From Haloterrigena salifodinae (lineage in GTDB: Archaea; Halobacteriota; Halobacteria; Halobacteriales; Natrialbaceae): a DNA stretch of 64,000 nt. The stretch spans positions 124,001-188,000 of the forward strand of contig NZ_RQWN01000003.1 in assembly GCF_003977755.1 (NCBI RefSeq). Direction: 5' to 3'. Positions within the stretch are counted from its first letter, which is position 1. Every line of letters begins with the position of its first letter. This document shows positions 9,494 to 18,333 of this stretch, one piece after another. Both the position numbers and the translations under genes were made by a program. The notes under the pieces were generated by a model. That model was not told where the DNA came from, searched no databases, and saw only the letters and a list, made by a program, of their open reading frames with translations.

Positions 9494-11323
9494 TTAGACG
9501 GCGTCTTCCAGTTCGAGTCGCGGTGCGATACCCAGCGCTTTCATCTCGTCTAGCAGGAGCTTGAACGCGTAGCTCATCTCGATCTCGTGGATATCGGTTT
9601 CCTCGTCGCAGTTCGGACAGTAGACGCGCCGTTGTTCGACGTTTTCGACCGCGCTCATTCCGCAGTTCGCACAGATGTGGATGAACTCACGGTCGGACTC
9701 GTCCAGCAGTCGTTCTTTCAGCGTCATCGCGGCCCCGTGGCCGATGAACACGTCGCGTTCCATCTCCCCGATACGGAGACCGCCCTCGCGGGCGCGCCCC
9801 TCCGTCGGCTGGCGGGTCAGCACCTGCACCGGCCCGCGCGAGCGGGCGTGCAGCTTGTTCGAGACCATGTGGTAGAGCTTCTGGTAGAAAATCACGCCGA
9901 CGAAGATCTCGGCTTCGATCTTCTCGCCGGTGACCCCGGAGTACATGGTCTCCTTGCCGGCCGAATCGAAGCCAGCGTCCTCGAGGCCGTCGCGGAGTTC
10001 GTCCTCGTCCTCGCCGAGGAACGGCGTCCCGTCGACGCGCCGGCCCTCCATCGAGCCGAGTTTGCCGCCGATCATCTCGAGGATGTGTCCGACGGTCATC
10101 CGTGACGGCAGCGCGTGGGGGTTCAACACGAGGTCGGGCACGACGCCCTCCTCGGTGAAGGGCATGTCCTCCTGGGGTGCGAGGTGGCCCACGACACCCT
10201 TCTGACCGTGCCGGCTGGCGAACTTGTCCCCGAGTTCGGGGATCCGTTCGTCGCGCACGGAGACCTTCGAGAGCTTCGAGCCGTCCTCGCCCTCCATGAG
10301 AGTGACGGTGTCGACGACGCCCGATTCACCGGAGCGCATCGTCACCGACGTCTCGCGGCGCTTCTGGGGCGAGAGACCGCCCATGTCGTCGGGTTCCTCG
10401 AGGAACCGCGGCGGGCTCGTCTTCCCGAGGAGAACGGAGTTTTCGTCGACCTCCGTCTCGGGGTTCACGAGACCGTCCTCGTCCAGGTGGTTGTACGCGT
10501 CCTCGCCGCGGGCGCCGCGGACGTCCTGGGAGGGGATCTCGAAGCGGTCCTCCTGGCCGCCGGGGTAGCGACGTTCCTCGCCCTCGTAAGTCCGGAAGAA
10601 GTGCGATCGGGCGAGCGCGCGCTCGACGCTGGCCTTGTTCATGACCAGCGCGTCCTCGATGTTGAACCCTTCGTAGCTCATCACGGCGACGACGAAGTTC
10701 TGCGCCGCGGGGCGCTCGTCGTAGCCGATCTGTTCGGTGGTCTGGGTCTTGACCATCGAGAGCTGGGGGTAGTGCAGCAGGTGCTGGCGCGTGTCCGGCC
10801 GGATCCGGTAGTTCGCGCTCGGCAGCCCCAGCGACTGCTTGATCATCCCCGCACCCATCGTAATACGCGGCGAGGCGTTGTGCTCGGGGTAGGGGATCAT
10901 CCCCGCACCGATCGAGAAGATCAGCGACGGATCGATCTCGAGGTGGGTGTGTTTCTCGGTGAGGTGCTCTTCGTCGACGGCCACGAGGATGTCCTCTTCC
11001 TCCTCAGCGTCGATGAACTCGACGTAGCCGTGCTCGACGAGATCGTCGAACTCGAGGTCGCCGTCCTGTATCGCCTCGATCTCCTGGTCGGAGATGCGCG
11101 GTTCGCCGTCCTCGACGACTAGCAGGGGTCGTCGCGCGCGGCCGGCGTCGGCGTTGACGATCACTTCGCGGGTGCGCTCTTTCACCGAGACGTTGACCAT
11201 CTCGGAAACGTCGCCGATGCGTCGCGCTTCGCGGATCTGTTCGGCTAGCTCGTGCGGATCGGGATGGGTCCCCACCAGCGACCCGTTGACGTACACTTTC
11301 GCGTCTCGTTGTTGGCTGCTCAT
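9494..11323 (-). CDS. rpoB1: DNA-directed RNA polymerase subunit B'
   Basis: 609 residues, the C-terminal part of the second-largest subunit, split from B'' as in halophiles and methanogens. It carries the hybrid-binding motif [12 protein letters not shown] and the C-terminal zinc ribbon [11 protein letters not shown] ... YCPNCDEE. The start ([14 protein letters not shown]) lies 6 nt after the B'' stop. Confidence 0.98.
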   Translation of the reverse strand: MSSQQRDAKVYVNGSLVGTHPDPHELAEQIREARRIGDVSEMVNVSVKERTREVIVNADAGRARRPLLVVEDGEPRISDQEIEAIQDGDLEFDDLVEHGYVEFIDAEEEEDILVAVDEEHLTEKHTHLEIDPSLIFSIGAGMIPYPEHNASPRITMGAGMIKQSLGLPSANYRIRPDTRQHLLHYPQLSMVKTQTTEQIGYDERPAAQNFVVAVMSYEGFNIEDALVMNKASVERALARSHFFRTYEGEERRYPGGQEDRFEIPSQDVRGARGEDAYNHLDEDGLVNPETEVDENSVLLGKTSPPRFLEEPDDMGGLSPQKRRETSVTMRSGESGVVDTVTLMEGEDGSKLSKVSVRDERIPELGDKFASRHGQKGVVGHLAPQEDMPFTEEGVVPDLVLNPHALPSRMTVGHILEMIGGKLGSMEGRRVDGTPFLGEDEDELRDGLEDAGFDSAGKETMYSGVTGEKIEAEIFVGVIFYQKLYHMVSNKLHARSRGPVQVLTRQPTEGRAREGGLRIGEMERDVFIGHGAAMTLKERLLDESDREFIHICANCGMSAVENVEQRRVYCPNCDEETDIHEIEMSYAFKLLLDEMKALGIAPRLELEDAV

Positions 11324-11329
11324 AATTGA

Positions 11330-12904
11330 TCAGTCGTCTGCGGTCGATCGTTCGATGCCCTCGAGGCCGGGAATCCCCTCGACGCCCATCGATGCCAGTT
11401 CACGTTTGAGTTCCTGTTCGTCCTCGACGTTCTGGGAGAGCTCCATCGACTGCGCGAAGTTCTTCACCAGCCCACAGTTCGGCCCCTCGGGCGTCTCCGA
11501 GGGTCCGATGCGACCCCACTGAGTTGCGTGTAAGTCCCGCGCTTCGAAATGCGGCTGCGAGCGCGAGAGCGGACTGCGAAGGCGGCGCAGGTGCGACAGA
11601 ACGCCCATGAAGTCGGTCCGGTCGACAAGCTGCGAGACGCCGGAGCGGCCGCCGACCCAGTTGCCCGTCGCGATCGGGTGCTCCAGGCGCTCGGTCAGGA
11701 CGTCCGAACGGACGACAGTCGAGACCGAGAGGTTCCGGTTGCGCATGTTGGCGCGCTCGAGCTGGTACTTCACGTCCCGGGCCAGCTTGTTCAGCGCGGT
11801 CCGGAACAGGTCCTTCATCAGATCGCCGCTGACCTTCAGCCGCTTATTGGCGTAGTGGTCCTTGTCGTCCGAGTCGCGCCGACCTAGCGCGAGTTCGAAG
11901 CAGGCCTCGGCCATCCGGCAGAGGTAGTGGGCCTTATTGATCCGGACGTCCTCCTCCTCGACGCCGTCCTCGTGGAGGTGGGGCAGCAGGTAGCGGTCGA
12001 TGACGTAATTCGCGCGCTTGAGCTGGTAGTTTTTCCCCTGCCCGGAGGCGACGCGCTTCCCAAGTTCCTCGATGGCCTCCTCTTCGCTCTGGACCTCGGC
12101 GGCCTCGAGGTTCTCGAGCATGTACTTGACGACCTCGGGGTCGTTCGAGACCTTGTGGACGATCTCCTCGTCGCTCTCCAGCCCCAGCGCGCGGACGAGC
12201 GTGACGAAGTTGATCGAGCCCGATACCGACGGGAACGAAACCTCGAGCAGCCCCTCGCGGTTCCGTTCGCAGAGAACGAGCGCGCGGTAGCCACGGCGCT
12301 GGGAGAAGGTCTTGGCGACCTGGATCTCGTCGCCGTACTTGGTGTCGTACTCGGCGAGGATCTTGTTAGGCGCGAGGTCCTCGCTGGTCATCAGCACCCG
12401 CTCGGAGCCGTTGACGATGAAGTAGCCGCCCGGGTCGGCGGGGTCTTCGCCGATCTCGACGAGCTCCTCGTCGGAGAAGCCGGCGATGTTACACTTGTCG
12501 GAGCCGACCATGATCGGCATCCGACCGATCTTCGTCTCGGTGGAGTCGACGACCCGCTGGTCGCCCTCCTCGCCCTTGACGATCGACATCTCCATGAAGA
12601 CCGGCGCGGAGTAGGTAATGTTACGTAGCCGGGCTTCCTGCGGATAGAGCAACTCTTCCGAGCCGTCTGCCTCCCTGACGCGGGGCGTCACGACGCGGAC
12701 GTCGCCGAGTTTGACGTGAACGGGTTCCTCCCCTTCCTTGTCGCCGATGTCCGTGTCGATCGTCTCCTTCTCGTCGACGACTTCCTGCATTCCGCGGTTG
12801 AGGAAGGCGTTGAACGACCGGTAGTGGTGTTCGGCGATCCGTTCCTTCGCGAAGTATTCGCGCGAGATCTCTCGCCGTTTCTCGCGATTGAGTTCTATTG
12901 ACAT
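11330..12904 (-). CDS. rpoB2: DNA-directed RNA polymerase subunit B''
   Basis: 524 residues, N-terminal half of the RpoB equivalent (lobe and protrusion). Typical RpoB segments are visible: GGYFIVNGSERVLMTSED, and near the C-terminus RRLRSPLSRSQPHFEARDLH followed by WGRIGPSETPEGPNCGLVKN. It abuts rpoH without spacing, in the conserved operon order H-B''-B'-A'-A''. Confidence 0.98.
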   Translation of the reverse strand: MSIELNREKRREISREYFAKERIAEHHYRSFNAFLNRGMQEVVDEKETIDTDIGDKEGEEPVHVKLGDVRVVTPRVREADGSEELLYPQEARLRNITYSAPVFMEMSIVKGEEGDQRVVDSTETKIGRMPIMVGSDKCNIAGFSDEELVEIGEDPADPGGYFIVNGSERVLMTSEDLAPNKILAEYDTKYGDEIQVAKTFSQRRGYRALVLCERNREGLLEVSFPSVSGSINFVTLVRALGLESDEEIVHKVSNDPEVVKYMLENLEAAEVQSEEEAIEELGKRVASGQGKNYQLKRANYVIDRYLLPHLHEDGVEEEDVRINKAHYLCRMAEACFELALGRRDSDDKDHYANKRLKVSGDLMKDLFRTALNKLARDVKYQLERANMRNRNLSVSTVVRSDVLTERLEHPIATGNWVGGRSGVSQLVDRTDFMGVLSHLRRLRSPLSRSQPHFEARDLHATQWGRIGPSETPEGPNCGLVKNFAQSMELSQNVEDEQELKRELASMGVEGIPGLEGIERSTADD

Positions 12905-13132
12905 TTATTCCACCACGAGTCGGTATACGACTGCCTGGTCGGCTGTCCGTGAGTTCCGAACGATCTTGATAACGTCGCCGATCTCCGCCTCGTCCGGCAG
13001 GGCGGGATCGCTGCGCTTGATTTTCGGCAGGTCTGTGCGGTCGATGTCGTACTCCTCGAGGACCTCGTCGAGCGCGTCCTCGTCGAGTACGGTGTGCTCC
13101 GGAACGAGTTCGTGTTGGCTTACGTCTACCAT
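12905..13132 (-). CDS. rpoH: DNA-directed RNA polymerase subunit H (Rpb5-like)
   Basis: 75 residues, the small archaeal Rpb5 C-terminal-type subunit ([12 protein letters not shown] ... [10 protein letters not shown] ... [10 protein letters not shown]). First gene of the RNA polymerase operon. A minus-strand TATA-like TTAAATGC lies near 13211-13218, leaving a leader of roughly 55 nt, so this operon, unlike most neighbours, may not be leaderless. Confidence 0.96.
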   Translation of the reverse strand: MVDVSQHELVPEHTVLDEDALDEVLEEYDIDRTDLPKIKRSDPALPDEAEIGDVIKIVRNSRTADQAVVYRLVVE

Positions 13133-13408
13133 GTGTTGGGGTTGGTGTGCGTGTCGGCTATTGGGAGAGAAGCGGCTGTCACGAGATACTACAGCAGAAT
13201 ACCGCCGGGACGCATTTAACGGTTACTAACTCGAGCGGGTAGCGCAGCTACCCGACCGGAGCGGCCCTGACCGGAGGCACCGATCACGTGCGACAGTACC
13301 CCGGTATCAGTTAAATTCCTTGTGGAGCGTGAGGGAGTGTATCACAGTGGGGGCTCGAGGGGGACTCCATGATTCGATTCGCCGTACCACACGGTGATCG
13401 ATTGGAAA

Positions 13409-13649
13409 GCCTTAATACTATCTTCGGGAAAGGAAGAGTTGCGTTGGAAGCCCGGATGGTGTAGTGGCCCATCATACGACCCTGTCACGGTCGTGACGCG
13501 GGTTCAAATCCCGCTCCGGGCGTCTTCTTCCGCGAACAACAAGTCGACGAGCACTGCGTAGCGTGTGCTCGTCAATAATGAGCGGCAAGCCGGAAATCAG
13601 GGATTCGAACTACGGGACAAGCGAACCGACGTGAGCGAAGTTCAGGTGG
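13409..13649 (+). repeat. Tandem duplicated tRNA-Asp segment, copy 1
   Basis: About 240 bp, running from a CTTAATAC promoter-like box through the tRNA-Asp gene to a tail containing GACGAGCAC and AACCGACGTGAGCGA. The same order of blocks recurs at 13799-14036, about 390 bp downstream. The tRNA is identical and the flanks are slightly diverged, which indicates a local duplication rather than two independent genes. Confidence 0.8.
13450..13522 (+). tRNA. trnD: tRNA-Asp (GTC), copy 1
   Basis: 73 nt folding as a cloverleaf: acceptor GCCCGGA/TCCGGGC, anticodon stem CGACC/GGTCG around loop CTGTCAC with anticodon GTC, T-arm GCGGGTTCAAATCCCGC, discriminator G as expected for aspartate. CCA is not encoded. 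A CTTAATAC box lies about 35 nt upstream. Confidence 0.97.
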
Positions 13650-13798
13650 CCCCCATTCCGCTAGAGGTGCCTTTTCCGCAGAGAGCCCGAAGTGACCCCT
13701 GGGGAACGCGATCTCTATCGGTTGACTACTTCCAAGAGCGCCAGACGAGAGACGGTCTCCGATAATGATAAGACAACTGAATAATATCCAGAACACAA

Positions 13799-14036
13799 CC
13801 CTTAATACCGTCACCGGGAAAGGAAGAGTTGCGTTGGAAGCCCGGATGGTGTAGTGGCCCATCATACGACCCTGTCACGGTCGTGACGCGGGTTCAAATC
13901 CCGCTCCGGGCGTCTTCTTCCGAAAACAACAATCGACGAGCACCGGGTAGCGTATGCTCGTCAATAATGAGCGGCAAGACGGAAACCAGGAATTCGAACT
14001 CCGGAACGAGTGAACCGACGTGAGCGAGGTCAGGTG
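13799..14036 (+). repeat. Tandem duplicated tRNA-Asp segment, copy 2
   Basis: Second copy of the segment described for 13409-13649, with the same promoter-like box (CTTAATACCG), GGGAAAGGAAGAGTTGCG leader, tRNA and downstream tail. It ends exactly where a third, 22-nt tRNA 3' fragment begins, suggesting that a third unit once followed. Confidence 0.8.
13840..13912 (+). tRNA. trnD: tRNA-Asp (GTC), copy 2
   Basis: Identical in sequence to the copy at 13450-13522, with the same upstream promoter-like box and leader. Two identical copies raise the gene dosage of the only aspartate isoacceptor, which fits the Asp-rich halophilic proteome (inference). Confidence 0.97.
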
Positions 14037-14057
14037 GTTCAAATCCCGCTCCAGACG
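14036..14057 (+). pseudogene. 3' fragment of tRNA-Asp
   Basis: 22 nt matching the T-arm and 3' acceptor strand of tRNA-Asp (GGTTCAAATCCCGCTCC then AGACG where the genes have GGGCG), with two mismatches. It lacks everything upstream of the T-arm. It could be the remnant of a third tandem tRNA gene or an attachment-site scar left by an element that used the tRNA 3' end. Confidence 0.75.
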
Positions 14058-14301
14058 CTTTTCCAATCTTAATTTCCGAGTAACTGATTCGCCGTTCGCG
14101 AGTATTCGAGGATCAATCACCTGCAAGAAGGCATCTTGCTGATCGATACTAACAGCGCGTAGTTGGAAGTGACGTGATCGAGAGGTCGCAAAGCGTACAG
14201 CAGCCGTCGCTCGTGGAGTAATCGAAACTCGAGGCGAGGAATCGATCGTCCGACAGCGAGTCGCTCCGACGGTTATGAAGATGCCGAGCGAGAGCGCTGT
14301 T

Positions 14302-14646
14302 ATGGCACCGCGGAACACGAAACAGACCGGCGACGAAACGGAGGCGCGGATCATCGCCGCGCTGATCGAGTACGACTACTCTGTTTCGATCCCGTTCGGG
14401 GATAACGACAGATACGATCTCATCGTGGATACGGAAAGCGGGCTACGTCGCGTACAGTACAAGACTGGGTGGGTCGAAGACGAGGTCGTTCGGTTCAAAA
14501 CTGCGAGTAAAACTACCGTCGGCGGAACCGTTACGCTGACCGATTACGGCGGCGATATCGACGCTTTCGCGGTTCGGTGTAATGATACCGACGAACTGTA
14601 CTGGGTGTCACTCGAGGCCACCGGACGAAAAAACACGTATCTCTGA
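14302..14646 (+). CDS. PD-(D/E)XK-type endonuclease-like protein
   Basis: About 114 residues from MAPRNTKQTGDETEAR; an upstream in-frame ATG at 14275 is possible. The core DRYDLIVDTESGLRRVQYKTG gives an Asp (in RYDLIV) followed 12-14 residues later by QxK, the active-site pattern of PD-(D/E)XK nucleases, with GDETEARI supplying the preceding helix glutamate. It resembles the small archaeal/bacterial PD-(D/E)XK family also found next to introns and mobile DNA. It sits alone, just downstream of the duplicated tRNA-Asp genes. Substrate is unknown. Confidence 0.7.
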   Translation: MAPRNTKQTGDETEARIIAALIEYDYSVSIPFGDNDRYDLIVDTESGLRRVQYKTGWVEDEVVRFKTASKTTVGGTVTLTDYGGDIDAFAVRCNDTDELYWVSLEATGRKNTYL

Positions 14647-14829
14647 CTTGCGGAACCCGAAATCGATCATCCGAACGTCAAACGAGCCGAGAAATATCAA
14701 TTCGAGCGGTGACTCCCCTGACAGCCGCCGCGGAACTGTCCGTCGGCACTGTCGCTCGAGAACCTAATTATTTAGTGGCCACTTGAACATCCCTCAGTGG
14801 ACTGCAGCGACTTGCGCTACTGGTAACCA

Positions 14830-16932
14830 ATGACGAAACCGATCACCGTTCTCATCGTCGACAACGAACCGGGGTTCGCCGATCTGGCCGGCGAGATGCT
14901 CGAGCGCGAACGCGATGCGATCGTCGCCGAAGCGGCGACGAACGCGACGGCGGCGCTGGAGATCCTCGAGCAGCGAGAGATCGATTGCATCGTCAGCGAT
15001 TACGAGATGCCCCGGATGACGGGGTTGGAGCTGTTGGAGCGAGTTCGCGAAGACGATCCGGATCTGCCGTTCATTCTGTTTACGGGGCGGGGCTCCGAGG
15101 AGATCGCCAGCGAGGCGATCGCGGCCGGCGTGACCCAGTACCTCCAGAAGGAGTCCGGTAAGGAGCAGTACGCGCTGTTGGCGAACCAGATCACGAACGC
15201 GGTCTCCCAGTATCGGACCGAGACGGAACTGCGGGAGAGCGAGCGACGGTACGAGCGGACGCTAACGACGTTACACGAGACGACACGGGATCTGATGCGT
15301 GCGGGCACGAAACGGGAGATCTACCAGTCGGCGGTCGATACGGCGGGTGAGATCCTCGACGTGCCCGTCGCCGCGGCGTACACGTTCGAGCCGACGGACG
15401 GGATCTTAGCGCACGCGGCGTCGATGCGAGAGTCGCGGGAACTCGTCGATCCAGAGATGCAGTTCGAGCAGGGTGAGGGCCATGTCTGGGAGGTGTTCTC
15501 GGAGGGAGAGAGCGCCTACTACGAGGACGTGACACGGGACGCTGACACCAAGACGCTGAGCCGGAGCGAGCTGATCGTCCCGCTCGGGACCCACGGCGTG
15601 TTGGTCGCGGGAACCGAGGACGTCGACGGTTTCGACGAGACGATGACGGAACTGCTGCACATTCTGGCCGCCAACACCGAGGCGGCGCTCGATCGGGCCG
15701 AACGCGAGCAACTGCTCCGGGACCACGATCGGACGCTCACTCAGCAAAACGAGGAGCTGACGCGGCTCAACCACACCAACGAGATCGTTCGCGAGATCAA
15801 TCACGGCGTGGCGCAGGCCTCGACGCGAACCGAAATCGAGACGACGGTGTGCGAGCGGTTGGCCGACACCGAACGATACTGCTTTGCCTGGATCGCCTCG
15901 AGCGACGACGAGCCGTCCGAGCCGACGGCCTGGGCCGGCATCGACGCGGCCTTTATCGACCGAATTCGCGACGACGGCGAGCGCGCGCCGGAGCACTCGC
16001 TGGTCGCGGAGACCCTCGAAACCGGCCGCGTGCAGATCGTCCGAAATGTCCTCGAGACCGACGGCTGGGATCGGCGCCGAAAGGAGGCGTTGACCTACGG
16101 CTATCAGACGATACTGGCGGTCCCGCTGACCGATACCGAACGCCAGTACGGCGTCTTGCTCGTCCACGTGGCAGGGGTCGACTCGGTCGGCGACAGCGAA
16201 CTGGAGGTGCTCGGCGAACTCGGCGAGACGATCGGCCACGCGATTCGATCGGTCGAGCGGACGCGAGCCATGCTGACGGACAGCCGACTCGAACTCGAAC
16301 TCGCCGTTTACGATTCGCGACTGCTCTTGAACCGATTCACCGAGCACGTCGAGGGGGCGGTGACCATCGAGGGGATTATCGAGCGAGACGACGACGTCGT
16401 CATGTTTGTCAGCACGCCTGAGACCGCCGATATCACGCCGCTCGAGGAATGGGCGTCGCTCGAGACGATCTCGATCGTCTCGGAAGGCGACGACGAGATC
16501 CTCTTCGAGGTGACGGTCACCTCGTCGCCGATCTTGGAGATCCTACGGACCTTCGACGTCCAGTTGCGGACCGCGACCGCACAGAACGGGTCGACGACGC
16601 TCGTCCTCGAGGTCCCCCAGCGGGTCGAAACCCGATCGCTGGTCGAAGCGATCAGGGAGGGATATCCCGAGACGGAACTCGAGGCGCGACGCGAGACGAC
16701 GAGCACGCGGTCCGCCCGACAGCTCGACACGCACCTTGAGGAGCGGCTCACCGACAAGCAGTTCGAGGCGTTACAGGCGGCCCACTACAGCGGGTTCTTC
16801 GAGTGGCCGCGAGAGAGCACCGGCGAGGATCTCGCCGACGCGCTCGACGTCACGCCGCCAACGTACCATTACCACCTGCGAGCGGCCGAACGAAAGCTCG
16901 TCACGCTAGTGTTCGACGGCCAGTCTAACTAA
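14830..16932 (+). CDS. Response-regulator/GAF/bacterio-opsin-activator HTH regulator
   Basis: 700 residues. Order: receiver domain (about 1-120; phospho-acceptor Asp57 in VSDYEMP), GAF domain (about 160-290), second GAF (about 315-460), a bacterio-opsin-activator region (about 480-630) and a C-terminal HTH_10 domain (LTDKQFEALQAAHYSGFFEW, then a DLADALDVTPPTYHYHLRAAE helix-turn-helix). It is a typical haloarchaeal Bat-like sensor-transcription factor taking input through phosphorylation and small molecules. No histidine kinase gene is adjacent. A TATA-like AATTATTTAG lies about 60 nt upstream (14765-14774). The 3' flank contains operator-like palindromes described separately. Confidence 0.9.
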   Translation: MTKPITVLIVDNEPGFADLAGEMLERERDAIVAEAATNATAALEILEQREIDCIVSDYEMPRMTGLELLERVREDDPDLPFILFTGRGSEEIASEAIAAGVTQYLQKESGKEQYALLANQITNAVSQYRTETELRESERRYERTLTTLHETTRDLMRAGTKREIYQSAVDTAGEILDVPVAAAYTFEPTDGILAHAASMRESRELVDPEMQFEQGEGHVWEVFSEGESAYYEDVTRDADTKTLSRSELIVPLGTHGVLVAGTEDVDGFDETMTELLHILAANTEAALDRAEREQLLRDHDRTLTQQNEELTRLNHTNEIVREINHGVAQASTRTEIETTVCERLADTERYCFAWIASSDDEPSEPTAWAGIDAAFIDRIRDDGERAPEHSLVAETLETGRVQIVRNVLETDGWDRRRKEALTYGYQTILAVPLTDTERQYGVLLVHVAGVDSVGDSELEVLGELGETIGHAIRSVERTRAMLTDSRLELELAVYDSRLLLNRFTEHVEGAVTIEGIIERDDDVVMFVSTPETADITPLEEWASLETISIVSEGDDEILFEVTVTSSPILEILRTFDVQLRTATAQNGSTTLVLEVPQRVETRSLVEAIREGYPETELEARRETTSTRSARQLDTHLEERLTDKQFEALQAAHYSGFFEWPRESTGEDLADALDVTPPTYHYHLRAAERKLVTLVFDGQSN

Positions 16933-16954
16933 TTAGTACCCTATTCTGGAGGAC

Positions 16955-17061
16955 TCTAATAGATTAGAAGCCATACTTACCACCTCCCGGTACATACGGG
17001 TAAATGGCGATCTGCGATAGTCTATCGCCACCCCCAATCCCCCCACCCCCACTTTCCCCCC
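16955..17061 (+). repeat. Palindrome-TATA-hairpin-C-tract unit, copy 1
   Basis: A perfect palindrome TCTAATAGATTAGA (16955-16968) is followed by a TATA-like CCATACTTAC (16971-16980). About 27 nt later, 17004-17061 begins ATGGCGATCTGCGATAG, containing the stem GCGATA/TATCGC, then a C-rich tract with four runs of five or six C. The minus strand therefore has the pattern of a G-quadruplex. From 17004 an open frame reads MAICDSLSPPPIPPPP. A second, similar unit starts at 17338. I cannot tell whether it encodes a small RNA or a proline-rich micro-protein, or is a structural repeat. Confidence 0.6.
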
Positions 17062-17337
17062 TGACCTACCATCCGAGAGCCATCAGCGCAGTTCGCTGTC
17101 GGCGCTCGACCAGCGACATCGTCGATCAGTCGCCGTTGTACGCATCGATTGACTGTTCTCGTGAGCCCCGCGTTCGAATTGAGTCCAGTCGAGCGCGGAT
17201 AGTTCTCGACGCGAGGCGGACGCCGGCCGCCGTGAGCGAGAGAAATCAATCGCTACGCGCCTCGGTAGTCATCGATCGCGTCGGACTCGAGCACCGCTCC
17301 GACGGATGCATCTCGGCGACCCGCCTCCGGAATTTAA

Positions 17338-17475
17338 GTAATTAGATGAAACCACCATTATGGTTCTAATTACATAGTAAGTATATTTAATCCCCCGCGG
17401 CGCGTACGAATTGATGGCGATCTGCGATACTCTATCGCCACCCCCAATCCCCCATCCCCCCCCCACTTTTCCCCT
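17338..17475 (+). repeat. Palindrome-TATA-hairpin-C-tract unit, copy 2
   Basis: A long interrupted palindrome, GTAATTAGA (17338-17346) against TCTAATTAC (17365-17373) with inner arms AACCA/TGGTT, precedes an AT-rich box (GTATATTTAATC, 17382-17393). About 27 nt later, 17414-17475 repeats the ATGGCGATCTGCGATA hairpin and C-tract almost exactly (one base differs in the hairpin loop). The frame reads MAICDTLSPPPIP. The two palindromes share the ATTAGA/TCTAAT half-site, so a common regulator is plausible (inference). Confidence 0.6.
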
Positions 17476-17519
17476 GGAACGGCGTCGGAAGCGGCGGCTG
17501 TTCGGTCGGACCGGCGACT

Positions 17520-18269
17520 TCACTGCGAGCCGATCGATTCCTCCCACTCGATCCAGTCCTGTTCCCAGCCGCGCCGGGATTCGGCGCGGCGCACAGCGTG
17601 TTCCCGATCTTCGCGGGCCGTCCGGTTTCGTTCGACGGCACCCGACTGTTCGCCCTCGACCAACAGCGGCGCAAACGAGACGGGGTCGAACTGCGAGCGG
17701 CCGCCATCGGCGGAGACCGCCTCGAGTCGCTGCCGCTGGGTTCCCCGCGGGAACACCAGTCGGCCGTCGTCGGTCAGTTGCTCGAGCAGGGCTCGCGGCG
17801 GTTCGACGGCGGCGGCTTCGAGGAGCACGCGATCGAACGGCGCGTACTCCGGGAGGCCGTCGGCGCCGTCGCGGCGGTCGACGAGGACGCCCTCGTAGCC
17901 CGTCCGAGCGAGATTCTGGCGGGCTTCGACGACCAGCGGTCGAGAGATATCGACCGCGTGGACGTTGGTCTCGCCGACGGCTTCGGCCACGACGGCGGCC
18001 GTGTACCCGACCCCGGCGCCGACGATCAGCACCTCGTGGTCGTCCTCGAGGGCCAGCGCTTGCAGCAATCGGGCGGCCGTGCTCGGAGCGAGGACGCGCG
18101 TCCCCAACACCTCGTGTTCTCGATCGGCGTAGGCCGACCGGTCGTCCTCAAGGAATTCGTGGCGGGGAACGTCCCGCATCGCGACGGCGACGACCTCGTC
18201 GTGGAGGACGTCCTTGGCCGCGGACTCGAGGCCGTCGACCATATCCTCGCGCAGTACCGCAGGGTCCAT
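17520..18269 (-). CDS. Divergent protein-L-isoaspartate methyltransferase paralogue
   Basis: 249 residues from MDPAVLREDMVDGLESAAKD; the frame is open to 18326 but this start fits the homologous neighbour. SAM-binding motif I is VLIVGAGVGYTAAV and motif II DVHAVDISRP-like. Compared with the upstream Pcm, the ISAPHM substrate-site motif is replaced by VLAPSTAARL, so isoaspartyl repair activity is doubtful. A C-terminal extension of about 50 charged residues (GEQSGAVERNRTAREDRE) is unusual. It lies 64 nt after the pcm stop, same strand, probably an ancient duplication in one operon. Confidence 0.8.
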   Translation of the reverse strand: MDPAVLREDMVDGLESAAKDVLHDEVVAVAMRDVPRHEFLEDDRSAYADREHEVLGTRVLAPSTAARLLQALALEDDHEVLIVGAGVGYTAAVVAEAVGETNVHAVDISRPLVVEARQNLARTGYEGVLVDRRDGADGLPEYAPFDRVLLEAAAVEPPRALLEQLTDDGRLVFPRGTQRQRLEAVSADGGRSQFDPVSFAPLLVEGEQSGAVERNRTAREDREHAVRRAESRRGWEQDWIEWEESIGSQ

Positions 18270-18333
18270 ACTCGAGGTATCGCTCGGGTCGTTATCAATG
18301 GCGCGCTTGCGCCACCCGGCGGTCAACCTGCCG

